Notes: generated from the sequence alone by a model not told the origin. Counted from the first letter of the stretch, positions 21,615-36,330 are shown. The stretch is DNA of 64,000 nt from Epiperipatus broadwayi (GCA_028023455.1 JAQFVV010000001.1:20703611-20767610), one strand, 5' to 3'. Numbers and translations: made by a program.

Positions 21615-21751
21615 TATTGTAATTATAATTGAAATAATATTTTTAACGGTTTACAAACAATTACAAACAATCTTTAAATCCGCAGATTTAAAGATTGTTT
21701 GTAATTGTTTGTAAACCGTTAAAAATATTATTTCAATTATAATTACAATAT
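21615..21751. mobile_element. Palindromic MITE, Tc1/mariner type (TA-flanked)
   Basis: The arms (21617-21680 and 21685-21748) are perfect reverse complements over about 64 bp with a 4-nt centre (CGCA). Termini read TTGTAATTATAATTG and its complement, directly flanked by TA on both sides, the target duplication of Tc1/mariner transposons. The perfect arms suggest a young insertion. Confidence 0.8.
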
Positions 21752-23391
21752 ATATATATATTGTAACATAATAAACGATGATCATAGATCCATTGTAACA
21801 TAATTAAAGATTCAAAAGAATTATTTAGCTTAATAAACGAAAAATGATAACTTAAATTTTTATATCAAAGAGAAAAGAATTGTAATATGCAACTTGCTGA
21901 GCATAAGCTATTAAAAAAAAGATCAGACTGAGTTATCAATCATATTAGGAGTCATTGGATTGAATGAAACATACTCCTGGATAGTAGCTATATAGCTATA
22001 AGGTCATAAATATTAAAATGATGAGTAGGAATAAATTAAACATATTTCTATAATTAGATTTCTCAAGATATCACAATATCAATAATCAGACCCAATAATG
22101 CTTTGTTTTCTAGTCATTTAAGGTGTCTGACCTATTTCAAACCCTAGATAGGCAGCCATTGTATTTCCATTGACAAGTATAAACCATAAACAAATCATTA
22201 AGAAACGAACTACTATAGCTCAGGAAATCGTATCAAGTGGTGAGTACACTAGTAACTCAATAAAATATCTTCTCAGTTATACAGACAGTAGATTTTATCC
22301 ACTTTCATTTCTTGGTTTGATGTTAAGTACATATTTAAACAAATACCAAGTGAATATGGTCTAGCAGGGTGCCACTAGATTATCTGAATCTAGACACAGT
22401 TATATCTAATAACCTTTTCACATGTACCGGGTTTGAATCCCGTTTTGGTACTTTATTTGTAATAAAAATGGAGGATTTTACCTTTTAGAGACATATCACT
22501 GTATGCACTAATATTTAGGTAAACATAAAACATCTTTAAACCAAAATGGAGTATATAAAATTCATTAGACATAAATCATTTCCCAGATCTTAACATAATA
22601 AATGTGTTTCAATATTTTTCTATAAGTTTTACTAGCTCAGATTACTATTAATCCAGGATGGCAATTCACTCATCCTTGCATGAAATAGATGATGGAATGG
22701 TGGTTATAATATTACTAAGAAATCACTAAATATTATGAAATCGATATTTATTTATGGCCTTTGAACATTTATTTAGCTCATTAACCAAAACGTGATGGTG
22801 ATGATGATGACAATGATAATGATAATGGTTTCAACCACAGCTTTAGGACTAAGCCTAAACATTAAACCTAATTCTTAAAGAAATTCATAATTATTGCTTA
22901 ATTTTAGCATATTTAATCATATCTCAAATAACCAATATTCAACCATTGATGATGAATGATCACAACCAATAAAAAAAATACTCTCACTGAAACATATATG
23001 CCTCATTTAATAAAACAAACTAATATTTATTAATGCATTACTAATATTTACATGAAAATTTATAGATAAACATGAAAATTTATATGAATAATAATAATAA
23101 TTGATTATATTGCAATCTTCCGATTAATTTCCAGTTCTTCCCCCTTTCCCGTCAAAGATGTAATGTATATTAAATTGGGTAACCAATTTGTTAAAATTTT
23201 CCATCCACAAGAAAGGTATTTCTTAAAAAAAATATTCACTCATTGGCACACATACTTTATAATCTAACGTGTCAAGCAGAATGAAAAAAAAATATTAATA
23301 GAAGTGAAAGAGCAAGTTTTACCGAACATGTTTTAAAGTATTTTTCTATCCCCCTCCCTTCTACACTCTGAAACTTATACTTTCTTAAGAA
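21752..23391. other. AT-rich spacer with SINE-like debris at 22368-22455
   Basis: At 22375-22393 a short hairpin (CTAGATT, loop, AATCTAG) follows GGTGCCA. The same block with a different but paired stem is at 49178-49202 and in the right-end inverted arms. At 22425-22453 ACCGGGTTTGAATCCCG is a tRNA-like T arm. GATGAT and AATGAT triplet repeats lie at 22794-22827. No gene. Confidence 0.4.
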
Positions 23392-23640
23392 AAACACCTT
23401 CAAACAGATACGCTTTAAAAATGCTTATGTGACAGCCAATCAGATGGAATAATGGCATCACATAGGACTCTAAATTCTAAAACACAAGCCAGAACTATTA
23501 GAAAAAGATTAAGATGGGTCCCATCTTTTTCTAATAGTTCTGGCTTGTGTTTTAGAATTTAGAGTCCCATGTGATGCCATTATTCTATCTGATTGGCTGC
23601 CACATAAGCATTTTTAAAGCGTATCTGTTTGAAGGTGTTT
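23392..23640. repeat. 249-bp foldback (MITE-like), arms about 118 bp
   Basis: Arms starting AAACACCTTCAAACAGATAC (23392) and ending GTATCTGTTTGAAGGTGTTT (23640) match at about 95 percent around a short centre near 23516 (AAGATGGGTCCCATCTT). There is no coding content. The flanks do not show a clear target duplication. Confidence 0.8.
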
Positions 23641-25651
23641 AGCTTTCATGTTATAATATTATCTGTTTATGCTTAAATTTAATATATTTACTTTCTTAAG
23701 ACAAAATAATGTAATAGTTTAATACTGCTTATTCCTTTACATTCACTCGCAATTATACAGAGATAAAGTATTATTATGTATGTGTGTGTTTACCCTGTAA
23801 AAACCAAAATATTATTTAAAACCAAAATAATAATACACAAAAAAAATCATTATACACAATAATATTTCATAACTGTAAATCAATAAACAATCATAATTTT
23901 GGTACATACAAAATCGTTATTAAGAAATTCTTGGTTTCAATTGATTTTGGTTGTTTTAAAAGTTCTTTAAATAAAAATATACCACTCTGTTGCTAAAATT
24001 TTACTAAGTCTCTGATATCATAAAGAAAATATATAAAAAATTTATACTACCAGTTCTTTGTAGTGACTTCCAATGAGTCAGATTTATCTTGTTCAATGTC
24101 TATATTTTGCATCTACCATTTCCATTTCTCTCTGGAATAATCTCTTTCTTGAGGTGTATAATTGTTTGATGATGATGATCCTGTTGAGGTTATTTGCTTT
24201 AGTGGACAATTTGGAAATCATTATATTAACTTTTCTTCTCTTCCTGTCAAGCATGATTCTTTTAGTGGGTGAAGTACAGCAGTTGTTTTCACGTTTATAA
24301 ATTTTCTGGGTTTAAACTGTTACTGGAACAATTAATTGGACTTGATGATTTACTATTTTTCAGTAGATACCTCTTTTTCTTCTGATTTTAAATGCAGGTA
24401 AAGGTTTTCTTCTTTCTATTTAAAAACATCTTATTTCTCTCAGTCACTTGAAAGGTGTAGAATATTATTTTTCAGACAAAACATCTTTTCTTTCCTATAT
24501 GATGTGCTAGTTGATGATGAGTCTGGTAGACACACGGAAAAATATATTTTTTTTCTAGCCCACCATCCTTATATTTTCAATATTCAAAGCTTGCTATTAA
24601 AAAAAATGATTTTTTTTTTAAAAAAAAGGTTATCTAGCAGAATTAAAAATGTTTGTCTGCTTTAGTTTCAATAATTTTAAAAAGTCTCTCTAACATAACA
24701 ATAATGATATCAACTGATTTTCCAGACTGCTTTTATATCCGATTTTTTTCTATTTTTGGCCACCTCTTTTAATTAGACTTATAACTTATTTTCAACCAAA
24801 CCATTTTTTAGTTGAATAGTATGAAAAATCTCAGTATCCTGATTTTTAGACAAACTTTTGTTTTGATGGAAAAATAGTCTTAATCCTTTTTCCTCACGTA
24901 TATATGTAACATCGAAAATTGGAGATTCTTTCTTTTGATCTCACGATGAGACATTTTTAAAATTAGAGTTCTCACATCGTCTCTAAGTTTTTCAACAGAA
25001 AAACAACCCTTATAATACAAAATTGTTGAATAAAAAAAAATAGTATAACAGATTTTCCTTTCTTTCTCTCAATATTTAATAAATGTAGATATATTTATGT
25101 GATGCAACACACACACTCCATCATTCAAATCATGTATAAACTGACCTTAAATAATCTAATTGCTAGCTTAGTAATTATAACCCTAATATTTAAAATTAAA
25201 TCCTTAGCTTCTAAATCCAAATTACAATTATAGAAAAGCAAAAATAGAAGTATAGAATAAGATATTAAAATTTAGCAAGTGTAGGTTAGTTTTAAAAAAA
25301 GTTAAAATGGTTTAATATTTGAAATATAAAACAATTAAATAGCTTACACATACACTGCCTATACGTATGCATTATAACTTTTACTTTTTAACAAAAAAAT
25401 TAAATACTGAATAATTAACAATGTGTAAAACTCTTTTTGAATTCTTTTATCAACACACAGACAAATAAAGAATATAACTGTTGCCCCACTCTCTTTCTAT
25501 CTTAAGCTTTTAGAACTTGATCTTGTAGGGTTTAAACTTGGATAGCCTACAGCTTCCTTTTCTACATAGAAATGTGATGATGATTTTTGTTTTACATTTT
25601 GTTTCATGCACATTACTACAAATTTAGCCAATGACCAAATTGTATATGTAA

Positions 25652-25654
<3 letters not shown>
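23641..25654. other. AT-rich spacer with one coding-like minus segment (24060-24300)
   Basis: On the minus strand, 24300-24100 has an open, lysine- and arginine-rich stretch (RKRRKVNIMISK, then RKRLFQREMEMVDAKYRH). It has no start, no recognised domain and stops on both sides. It may be an old exon or transposon remnant. The rest is AT-rich with no feature. Confidence 0.3.

Positions 25655-25708
<54 letters not shown>
25655..25708. repeat. (TA)n microsatellite
   Basis: An uninterrupted run of about 27 TA units. Confidence 0.95.
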
Positions 25709-25709
<1 letters not shown>

Positions 25710-25734
25710 CAGTTAAATACATGTATATTTTCCG

Positions 25735-26402
25735 TATTAAACTTAATGTAATTATAAGGTACTTGTACTCAGACCTTCAAATTCTCTACTGCTATTCAAT
25801 CAATCTTACACAAATGATACATATGACCACATACATGTGAAAAAGATAAATGATCTCCAATATATGTATTTTGTGCTGAACCACTACTCATCAGTTGGTA
25901 CAGATCATCATCTCCCATACATATATATAATCAAGGTGAATTTATATTATGATAAAAATCATCAAACTTTCAGGGACAAGCTTCATTCTTCTACATTCTC
26001 CAACTTTGCAGCCATCCATATTATTGAAAATCTGATGATGGAAAGATCAAAGCTCTTGATGATGCCAATATTATTGACATACCCATGTTGATCTCAAGTC
26101 AATCTGATCCATCACACATAGGATCTTAGTATATCCATTTAATTATACAGAAAAGAGATGGGAAGAATACAGGATGAATATGTAATATTTAAATATATGT
26201 ACCTTATAATTGCATTAAGTTTAGTATAGAAAATATACATGTATTTAAATATTACATATTCAACCTGTATTCTGCCCATCTCTCTTCAGTATAATTTAAT
26301 GGACATATTAAGATCCTATGTGTGAGGATCAAATTGACTTAAGGTCAACATGGGTATGACAATAATATTGACATCATCAAGGGCTTTGAGCATTCCATCT
26401 TC
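25735..26402. repeat. Foldback-family copy with 165-bp inverted arms
   Basis: The arms at 26036-26200 and 26237-26402 are inverted copies (about 90 percent identity) around a 36-nt loop. The upstream part (25850-26035: CATCAGTTGGT, CTGATGATGGAA) matches the 46-kb foldback family, so this is another rearranged copy. The 84-codon frame at 25837-26091 lies wholly inside the repeat and has no domain. Confidence 0.75.
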
Positions 26403-29400
26403 ATATATATATAATTAAAGTATAAAACTCATTAATTTTAATAATTTACTATGAAATATTTCTTCATGTCAGTGAAATTCTAATGATCTGGTGGACACAG
26501 TTGAGAAACATTTAAGCTAGTACAAATTTATTGTCAATTTTTGAAAAAGTAGTACACATTAATTATAAAATCTTTCTAAAAATCTGTTATATATAAACTA
26601 ATATATTAATATAGTCATGACAAAATTCTTTAACTGAAGAGTAACCAGATAATAAAACATTAGAAACAGAAAGTAATATGTGATCATGTTGAGAGTATAT
26701 TGAAATTGCTTGCAAACTTTTTAACATAATTTATTCTAGCATCTCAAATTCTAATGAGATTTACATCATTAAGATTATGCAAATTGAAAATGAAACCTCA
26801 CTGTCATCTCCATGTTATTCAATTTTAATATAATTGAAATATTTCATATTTTAAAATAACTGAAATTTATGTAGGTTTTGAAGAAAATGAAATAAAATAT
26901 CTTTGTAAATGATTCGATTTAAATTTCAAAAGAAAAAAAAATTATTTGTAATAAATTATAAATAGGCAGTTATATGAAAGAAAAAGATTTAACAAAATAT
27001 ATATCAAAAACTGCGTTGTTTGTTTTTTAAGTTTTACAAAATCAAATACAAAAACAAAAAATTTAAAAATATAAATGTATATTATATGATTGTTCGATAG
27101 GTATTAAAAGTGACGAATAAAGGTAAAACTACTCCAAATATGAAATGTCTGGCTCTTATATATCAAAAAGGAGAAATGTAGAAGTGAGCATTTAGTAACC
27201 AAAAAGCAAAAAGAATGAATACTAAAGTTCTAATAGAAAGAATGTTAGCTGAAAAGAAGAAAACTTTAAATAGATTGGCTAGTTTTAGGTATTTGTAAAT
27301 ATTTTATAATTTTGTATAAGAGTTGAAGGCCTTAGTATGACAAATGCTGCATACATTTATATTTTCACTGGAAGTATATAATTTCTCTAATGTTACCTTA
27401 GATAAGTTAAAGTAGATAAGCAATAGAAGTTCAATCTCGGTAAAACATTATATCATTTGGTTTTATTTTAAATTTACACAGTATTTTTGAAGCAAATTGA
27501 AATCTATAAAAACGTAATAAAAACTATCTATCTATTGATCCTGTTAAGGCGATATATAAAACAAAAATAATAATGGTATTCTGAAGGTAATAAATCAGAC
27601 ATTTTCTTCATTATTATATAATACTGTCTAATATTAATTTGCATTAGAAAAAAATATTTCACTACTTAGATATGAATATCAATACGTTTGTTTGATTATA
27701 TAACTCTATATATTGGATATTTTAGGAAATGGGAGAGTGATGAATACAAAAGCTAAAGTTTCCTAAATTGCAGTTCAATGCTTTTCCTTCCAATACTTGA
27801 ACATTACACATGATCTCTTGAATGATAAACTATTTGATTATTATTCATATTGAAATTCATCTGAATAATCAAGTTAGAGATCTGTGAATGATCACAAGTT
27901 AGTATAATGGTAATTTTTAAAGACATTAAAACATTCTTAAACCATAAATTAAATTTTTGAAATGTATCTTAATAATGGTATAAATAAATAAACAACTTTA
28001 AACAGTCCTTTGTAAAAAAAAAAAAACATTCTTCACTTTTGCGGGAAAATGTAGTGCTGCTATTGCTGATGAGTATCTGCATTAAAAAATTTCCGATTTC
28101 AATCCAAGGTTATATACCTAGCAGGTGAGTACATTGATCATTACACAGGAATACTCTTTATGTAAACTATGTATAATTTAGTTGTTTTGATTATTTGAGT
28201 ATACATATATACCAGGTCTGAGATTTCTAAAGCACAGTACTTACTTTTAAATAAAAACAAAAAAAAAAAAAATCCGAAAGAAAAAAAAACTTAAAAAGCA
28301 AAAGAAAATGTTTACTCAAAGTCTTTGATAAAATTATTTGTATAACAAGAGGAACTAAAGATAAAGCCAATAAAAAAAAAAAATTCTTTAGGCATGGTCA
28401 TATGAAACTCAAAATAAGTAACACATATAACTAAAAGTAAGAACATTATACTTATATATACAAGATAATTTTCTACTACTTTTTATCAAATTGCAATAAC
28501 TAAATTACATTAATTTAATGTATTAATATTGTATACGTTTTTTATATAATTTGATTGTATAAAAATGTGTACACATATATTATATACATCTATTTATATC
28601 TATCTATTTATATTACTATTATAAATATAATCAAATGATTGTTTTATTGAAGATCAAATGGTGTTCAAATTGCAGAAATGGCAAGTTGAGTTTCAATTCG
28701 GTAACATTTAATTCTCAATTCTGTCACTCTACCATTTTGCCATATACTTGTAGAGAAACTGGCTTTGATTTCCGTTCATCATATAAATAATATTAACCTA
28801 TCATACAACCTCAAAAGTCACATTCATTAATGTAATTATGGGTCCATATGTTTTACTGCTAGTCATTCTTTTTTTTTTTCAATATTATTAAACCTTACTA
28901 AGAATTATACATTTTTAAAAAGAATTAGATTGTCTAAAGCTATGAATAAAAGACGACAATTTTAACTTGATCATTCGGATTCAAGTGTTCTAAACTGCTC
29001 AAATATTCTTGTTCTCCATAAGGTTCCAGTTGCCTTTGCAAGGACCACAATTTAAAAGCATTAATACATTTTCTATAGTTTTTCTTCCATGTCTGATTTT
29101 TGCATTCATGGGTTATCAGAAAGTAGCATAGTTTGAATAATTCTAATCTTCATTTTTGTAGACAAGTCTTTTATTTAGAAAAGTTTTATAGGTTTTTATT
29201 ATAATCCTACCCGATAATAATTTATGATAAAACTGTTAACAATAGATTGTTTGATGTTAATAAATGATTTAACATGACAAAATCTACTAATCAATTTATG
29301 ATTCCATTATCAACTTAAAATCATGTTCTAATCTTGTTTTTAAAGTTGTTTGTGTTTCCATTTAGCAATATTCTTCAAGTTTCACTTTATAACTTTTATA

Positions 29401-30924
29401 ATAAATGTAAAGTCATCAGTGATCTAAGTTCACTGATATTTTTATATCAAGCCTCAATTCATATTTTTCTACAGTCAAATAAAACTTGCTTCATATTTAG
29501 TTTACAAAATAAAATTATAATATAATAAAATACAGTGCTAATTTTTCTACTAAAGTAAAATCAGCATATTTTACAATATCCCATTTTAATTTTAATTTTT
29601 AGTCTCAAGCACCAATTTCTTAAGACATCCTATAATTTAGCATATTCAATTAAATAAAAATCTTGATATAATATGTTACCCAATAATATGACAGCAACAA
29701 AGTCTTTATTTTTTCTACCTTTTCCAAACTATCTTGTACACCTGTCTCTTCTTTGTCAATATAAAAACTCTAATCTATGCCACATTTTGGGGGGAAATAT
29801 CTTAGAATGTTGTATAGGAGATATGGTATGCAAGTGTTGATATTTTTTTCTTTGGCATGAGAATAAGAATTGTTTTTCTCCAAATCTACAAACCATTGAG
29901 TTGTTTCACAATTTGCATATTTGATCATCACTTTTATTAATTAATATTCAGTTATTTGCAAAATGTCTGGCATCATTAATCAATTTCATTGTTTTATCCT
30001 TTGCCAATGATCCCAAGACTAATTTTATTTTTAAATCTATTATTAAAATTTTCTTTAATAAATCTCAACAAAAGTGAAATAGCACTTTTGAAAATTTTTA
30101 TTATCTTATAATTCTTGTGATCTCATGAGTTTCTTGAAAGATTTTTCAACTTTATTTTCATTTTCAACATTTTTGCTAATATCATTATATTGGTTCACTT
30201 TATCATATGATGTTAATTTTGATTTTTTTTTCTGATTATCTTTCTCAAATTTGTATTATATTTCTCTCTTCTTTGACTTTTACCTCCACTTCATATGTTT
30301 CATTAATACATATATGAAAATCTTGAACTAACTTTTATTGTTATTCTTAAAACAATATGCATGTTTCTTAGATTATATCTAAAATGTTTGTAGTTTTTTT
30401 TCAGAACTCAAAAATTTATGTAATTCATGATCTGCAATTATGCTTTTGTTATTAAAAATGTCTTCAATCAGTGAGAAGTAAAAATGTAATCAATTTGATT
30501 TCTATAATTTCACTCTATAATACAAAAACAATTATATTGCATATTAATTGAGCTATAAAAAAATTAATGAAATATATCCTTAAGTCATTGTTGTTTTGAT
30601 TACTGTTTTTCAAATTTAATATAGATGATTTATTATCAAAATAAAAATTACTCTGTTAATATGATATGCAATTATAAAACACATATCATGTAAATGCTTA
30701 TGTCTTGGAAGTACAAATGAAATAAAACAATTGAGGTTTGTAAACTTTCGCTTTTTAAATTGTATAGATCAGATTTAATCTTGTGTTCTCATACATTTAC
30801 TTATGATATTGTTTCTTCTATCCATATGTGTAATTTCTTCATCGTTATTAAAAAAAAAATATTTGAACATACTCAAAATATAACTTTAAAATGTTTATTA
30901 TTTTTATTTTTTTTATGTGTCAAA
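26403..30924. other. AT-rich spacer, 4.5 kb
   Basis: Poly-A and poly-T runs (for example 28014-28027, 28258-28273 and 28374-28382) and very AT-rich sequence. On the minus strand, 30560-28960 has patches of coding-like composition (for example KVEKSFKKLMRSQE), broken by stops, that I could not assign to a family. Confidence 0.45.
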
Positions 30925-30996
30925 TGTACTGACTGGGAAGCAAACCTGGGTCAGCTGCTTGGAAAGCAGCTAGGCTAACCTTTAGGCCACCAATGC
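30925..30996 (-). tRNA. tRNA-Gly(UCC)-like pseudogene or SINE head
   Basis: On the minus strand a 72-nt segment has the length and layout of a eukaryotic tRNA-Gly: GCATTGGTGGCC, anticodon stem GCTGC/GCAGC with loop TTTCCAA (anticodon TCC, plus-strand 30961-30963), and a T-arm starting CAGGTTTGCTTCCCAG. The acceptor stem has one mismatch and two G-T pairs. The T stem has two mismatches and the TTCGA loop is changed to TTTGC, so function is unlikely. An A-rich tail follows immediately (30924-30895), the sign of retroposition. Confidence 0.65.
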
Positions 30997-33900
30997 TTGA
31001 CAACTGTTGAACTTTAAAAGTTACAATATTATTGAATCCTTTATTGCTAAATAATTGAAATATCATATAATTTTAATAATATTTTTATAAATATTTAACT
31101 TTAAATAAATTTTTGATATGATCTTATTTTAACAAATTTGATTACTTTTGTATTTATATAAAAATGAAAGTGATGTAAAATATTCAAAATTATTATAAAA
31201 CTCTTCAAATTGAGTTTAGGAAAAAACCTCTCATTAATAACTGTTTTATATATATTTTATACTTTGTCAAATTTTCTTTAAATTATTCATTAATTTGAAT
31301 AAAATTGTTGAATATAAAGTGCAAAAATATTCTCTGTCTATCTCTAATAAATTGTGATGTCATACAATGCTGCATCTTATGTATGGAATATAAATAAAAA
31401 TTCTCTCAAATCAATGCTGTTAACTATAATTATATTGTTAAAGGACAAACTAAGCCTTTATAATAAACATATTGACAAACAATGTTTTGTTTACATGTAG
31501 TATTTATTTATTTACAATGTATTTGTGGCTTACAACATTGAATATGATATTAGTCTGGAATTAAAATACTATAAATAACAGTATATGGAATTTTTATTAT
31601 TCTCTATCATGTATGTTGCAGTAGGCAAAAAAAAGATTAAATCAAAAAATAAATATACACACAAACATGCTTCTTAAAAGTATTATGAGACAGATACATT
31701 CACTAGGTAATATTCCAGTGCTTGAAGAAGTTGATGGTAAAAGGAAAAAAATAGCTACATATTTGTCATAAGTGAATAGAAAAGTATGAAGATTTAAATA
31801 AAGTCCAAACATTTATATGATGGGATTCATACAATTTAAAAACTATACAAAATACTTTAAAAAATACTTGATTTTTATCAGCACTTGTCAAAATATTGTT
31901 TTAACATTGAAATATAACTGTATTTTTTGCTAATTTTTAGATTTGTAAAATCTTACAAATTGTCACATAATTAAAAAAAATCAGAATAAGCAAGAAATTG
32001 TATAAAATTTATAAATTAGCCACATAGTTGTTCATTAATGAGTATTTAGTTAAATTTTTGGAGTAATGATTTTATCAAAAACATCAGAAAACACTTATAA
32101 ATGAGTATGGCCATTCTAACTTCAGAAAAAAAAACTCCAAATATATAGAGAAATACAAAGAATAAAAGATGACCTGAGTTTTATATGACTATACAAAGCA
32201 ATACGAAAATCATGAATACATCCACATATAAGCAGTTGGTCTTAAATTTGTTTATTTGAAATCTTGCGATTCTGTCTTTAAGCTTTTTTTGCCAGGGATT
32301 TCCACACCTTGCTTAATTGTAAATCTTCACTGTAGCATATTTTCAGCATAACCTAATAAATGAGATTAATGTGTTACCAAAATATAGTTTTCCTGAGATT
32401 TCTTGGAACAAAGACAATGAACTTAAATAAATTTTAATCACAATTTATTTTATATAATACATTTTTATATAAATATGCTAAAAACTCATATCTTTATTTC
32501 AATCTGAAATTTGTTATTATAGAATTTTTACTAAGATTTAAAAACTTCTGAGTGGAAAATAAAGTCATTAGTATCAGTCTATTAAATTGTGTATTGAGCT
32601 GTTTATTAACATTTTTGCTGCTGCAATCTCCTTTAGTTTTTTACATATTATAAGACATGAAAGATAAGCCTTATCTTTTTATTCCAAGGAGAAAACTAAT
32701 TTTGTTGAAATTGTTTCTTAATGTTCTATATTTAAAAAGACAAAAGATTTAAGAAAATGCAATTTTGAATTAATAAATTGTCTCATAAAAAATTTAAATC
32801 AAACTTTATTAAAAGATAATTTTAATATTGTTTTCTTTTTTTAAAAACATTTCTTTATCATTTTAGAAACTCCTTCATATTGCATTTATAAAACTGTATG
32901 TGTATATATAATATTCTACATAGGCCATGAACAATATGACTTTGGAATTAGTAAATAGTTTTTATAGATACTAAAAAAGTATAATTTTCAAGTTATTAAA
33001 GTATTACTATTTTATTGTTACTTACTGAAAGTTTATAGTGTAATGTTTAAGTTTTGGTCTGCATTTCCATATCTTAGGATTCAAATTCAGAATAAATCTT
33101 GAAAATATTTTTTTAGATGAAACAGAATTTATTAAGAAAGGCAAAGAATATGTTTTCATTATATAGCTGACTAAAGTCAAATTAGCTAGCTATTCAAAGA
33201 GATAAGTAAATGGAAAATGGCTATTCTTAGACTGAAATTCAAGTTCCCAAGATATTATTTGGAGAGATTCATATTATTGTCCAGACTACAAAAAGATATA
33301 TTTTTAGTTGTAACATATGTGAAAGAGATGTTATATATATCCAAGCTATAATACTATGATTTATCATTATCTTTCAAATAAAAATAAAATTTTATGCTAT
33401 AAAAAATGGAAATTTTACAATCACACACAAAAAAATTATATCTATAACTTAAAAATTTTAATAATGTAAGAGATTGTTAAAATTTATGATATAACTCTAA
33501 AATTGAGATATTACAATAAATTGGGTTAAAAGAGTGATAGTTGGTTGTCTTATTATACTACTATTTTTTTATCCCACTTGACTTCAGGAAAAGAATTTAA
33601 TATATATACCCACAAAATCAAATTTTAGTTGACTACATATGTGAAGAATTATTACATAAGACACTAGAGATAGACATCTGCAAAGTTAATTAATTTTAAT
33701 TATTGATATAATGTATTCTTTAAATCAGCTAGCATTTATGTTATCTATAAATTTAGACAATTTGAAGCATATTTATAAATATATTGATCAAAGTTTAAAC
33801 TTATCTATTTATTATTATATTATAGTTTAGATTAGAATTTTACATTCTGATGAAAAACATTGTTAGTGTTAATTTTATATCAGTCAGTGAAAATATTTAA

Positions 33901-35389
33901 ATTCAACGATGCAATAAAAAAATTATATATATATATTTTAAAATGCCTTGCATGCACAAATGTAACAATAAAGCTCTGCAAACAATATAAATCAATTTTA
34001 AAAAATTATAAATGTACACACAAAAGTAAAAAATGAACAATATATCTTTGCCAAAATATTACTTCTTTCATAATTATAAATTGTCAGCTTTAAAAACATA
34101 TACCTAATAATGGTGGCATAGATTGAGCCTCCCTAATCAGAAGAGCATAGTATTTAAAATCCTATATATAAAACCAGAACACTTCCAGTAATAAAAATAA
34201 ATTGCTCTAATACTTAGTAATAAGTCTCATTTTTGATCACTTTTAAAGTAATGCAGCAATGTAAATGGATTTTCAATTTTGTATATGGAATACTCACAGA
34301 ATTTAAAAAATCAGGAGATGTAGATAAAGAATTTATTCTTATAGTGTAGGTGTGATGATATTTTTTAAAATAACAACAACAAAAAAAAAACACCCAGAAA
34401 GACTACAAAATCAAGGGTTATATTGAATTAGTAAAAGATTTATAAGACATATAGTACATAAAAATAATAAAGAGATATCTCACAAAGTTGATTACACAAT
34501 TTAAAACTTAGGCAATAGTTGATCATTAGTGTATATACCTCTAAACCCCAATAAGTTTTATATAAATGATGAAAAAGTAATTAAATGATTTGATTAGTAA
34601 GAAGAAAATTCAAGCAATAATTAACAGAAATTTTTTTTTTAGATATTTTTGAACAATATAGAATAAAAGTTTGAAATTGTGGATATTGGGATTATTTTAG
34701 TGATGTATTACTTATAAACTCATTTAGCCTTGAACATTATTACACATATAATAATATATGTAAACATAAATTGAATCATGATACAATAAAATTTATTTCA
34801 TTAGCAACTATTCATAAATGAATATGGCATTTAACTCCATTAAAAAATAAAGATAGAAATATCAATATTAAAAAGTTATGATGAGTTTTCAGTAACTATG
34901 CAAATCATTCCATAAAACAAAAATTATTTGATAATATGATAGCAACTCATCTTGAAAGTTTAGAATATTAAAAGTGATAAGAATTATGAAATATTGTTGT
35001 CACCATATACTATTTATTGGCAAGATTATCTCATCTGGGTATGATTTATGGAGGAAAATGTAGTAAAAAAATATTGTACTATAGATAAAATATATATTAA
35101 TAAAATATAATTTGAAGATCGTATAAGTTAAAAGTACAAAGTGTGTTAAAAAAAAATTAATGCAACAGCATGAACATGGGAAGAAATTATTAATGAATTT
35201 ATAAAATTATTTGATCAATATATGAAGAGCATGGAATCTGTGTGCTGTCACAAAGAGACTACTAAACTAAAACAATAACAAGAAAGAAGAAATTTCAAAA
35301 TATTTTGTAGATAATCAAAATATAAAATATTGAATACACAAAAGTAAATACGGTATTCATATTTTCAATATTTTTATTACAAAACAAAC
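30997..35389. other. AT-rich spacer, 4.4 kb
   Basis: No gene or shared repeat was recognised. The composition is close to that of the neighbouring dead PLE, so undetectable PLE debris may be included. Confidence 0.5.
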
Positions 35390-36330
35390 CATTAATAACC
35401 TCCCTAAGATAATCATTTAGAAAACATGTTTATCATATTAATTTCACTTTTTAATAAATCTTCATTTGAACATAATTTAATTGCCCTTTGAATTCTATTA
35501 TTAACAACATTTATTTATTAGGATTATCAATATCTGAAAAACAATTATTTAATATAACAAAAAAAAATTTTTTTTCCATAAACAGAAGTTTCTATTACTA
35601 TTATATTATTATTATTTATTTTTTAAATTCTAACATCCATATAATCAATAATGTTAGCATTTTCGTTTTCCATAGTAAATTTAATTTTATCCTCTTTATT
35701 ATTAATATATTTTTAAAAAATATCTGCTTTTCTCTTATTTCCATTAAACTCTAAAAAAATAATCATCTACATACCATATATAAAAAATTGGCTTATTATT
35801 ATTACAAACAAATATTCTTTCCAAAATTATACATATACACCTCTGATAAAAATCCACTTAAACTATTTCCCATACTTAAACTCTCTTTTTTGTTTATAAA
35901 ACATACCTCCATATTTAAAAATAAGATCCTTACAACAAATGACCAAAATTTCATATAATTAAAAACTCTTTATTTTTAATTTAACTTCCTAATCCCTTAT
36001 ATATATTTCATAAATTTATTAATAGCAACTTCGGAATCAATATTAGTATATAAACTAACAATATTTAATTTTAAAAAAATACACATTCTTATAATCTTTA
36101 TTTTCCAAAAATTCATACAATTTATTAACAAACTATCTAGAATTATTCGCATTATTTTCGTTGTATAAAGTAATATAATCTTTCTATAAATAAATTTTGA
36201 AAAATTATCATAATAAATATTATAGCTACTAATAATTGGCCTCATTAGAATAACTGGAATAGTTTATGAATAAATCAAGATTTATAAAGAAGTTTGTATG
36301 TGGTTTGTTGTAATTTTAACTGAAAAATCT
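35390..36330 (-). pseudogene. Highly AT-rich degenerate PLE reverse transcriptase
   Basis: On the minus strand: RPIISSYNIYYDNFSKFI and KLNIVSLYTNIDSEVAI (36245-35997) match the PLE 'RPIVSS.NSPTY.LSKF' and 'DVVSL.TNIP...AI' blocks. Further down, in other frames, come MGNSLSGFLSEVYM (the MGSPLS..LAE.FM motif), WYVDD (catalytic), KFTMENENANIIDYMDV and NRIQRAIKLCSNE, all in the right order. No GIY-YIG module was found below 35390. Stops and frameshifts are frequent. The type differs from both head-to-head pairs. Confidence 0.75.

Noticed and set aside
25837-26091. 84-codon frame as a gene
   Set aside because: It lies within a foldback repeat also present at 46 kb, where the frame is not kept.
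35488-35754. 88-codon plus-strand frame
   Set aside because: Antisense of a recognisable PLE palm region on the minus strand.
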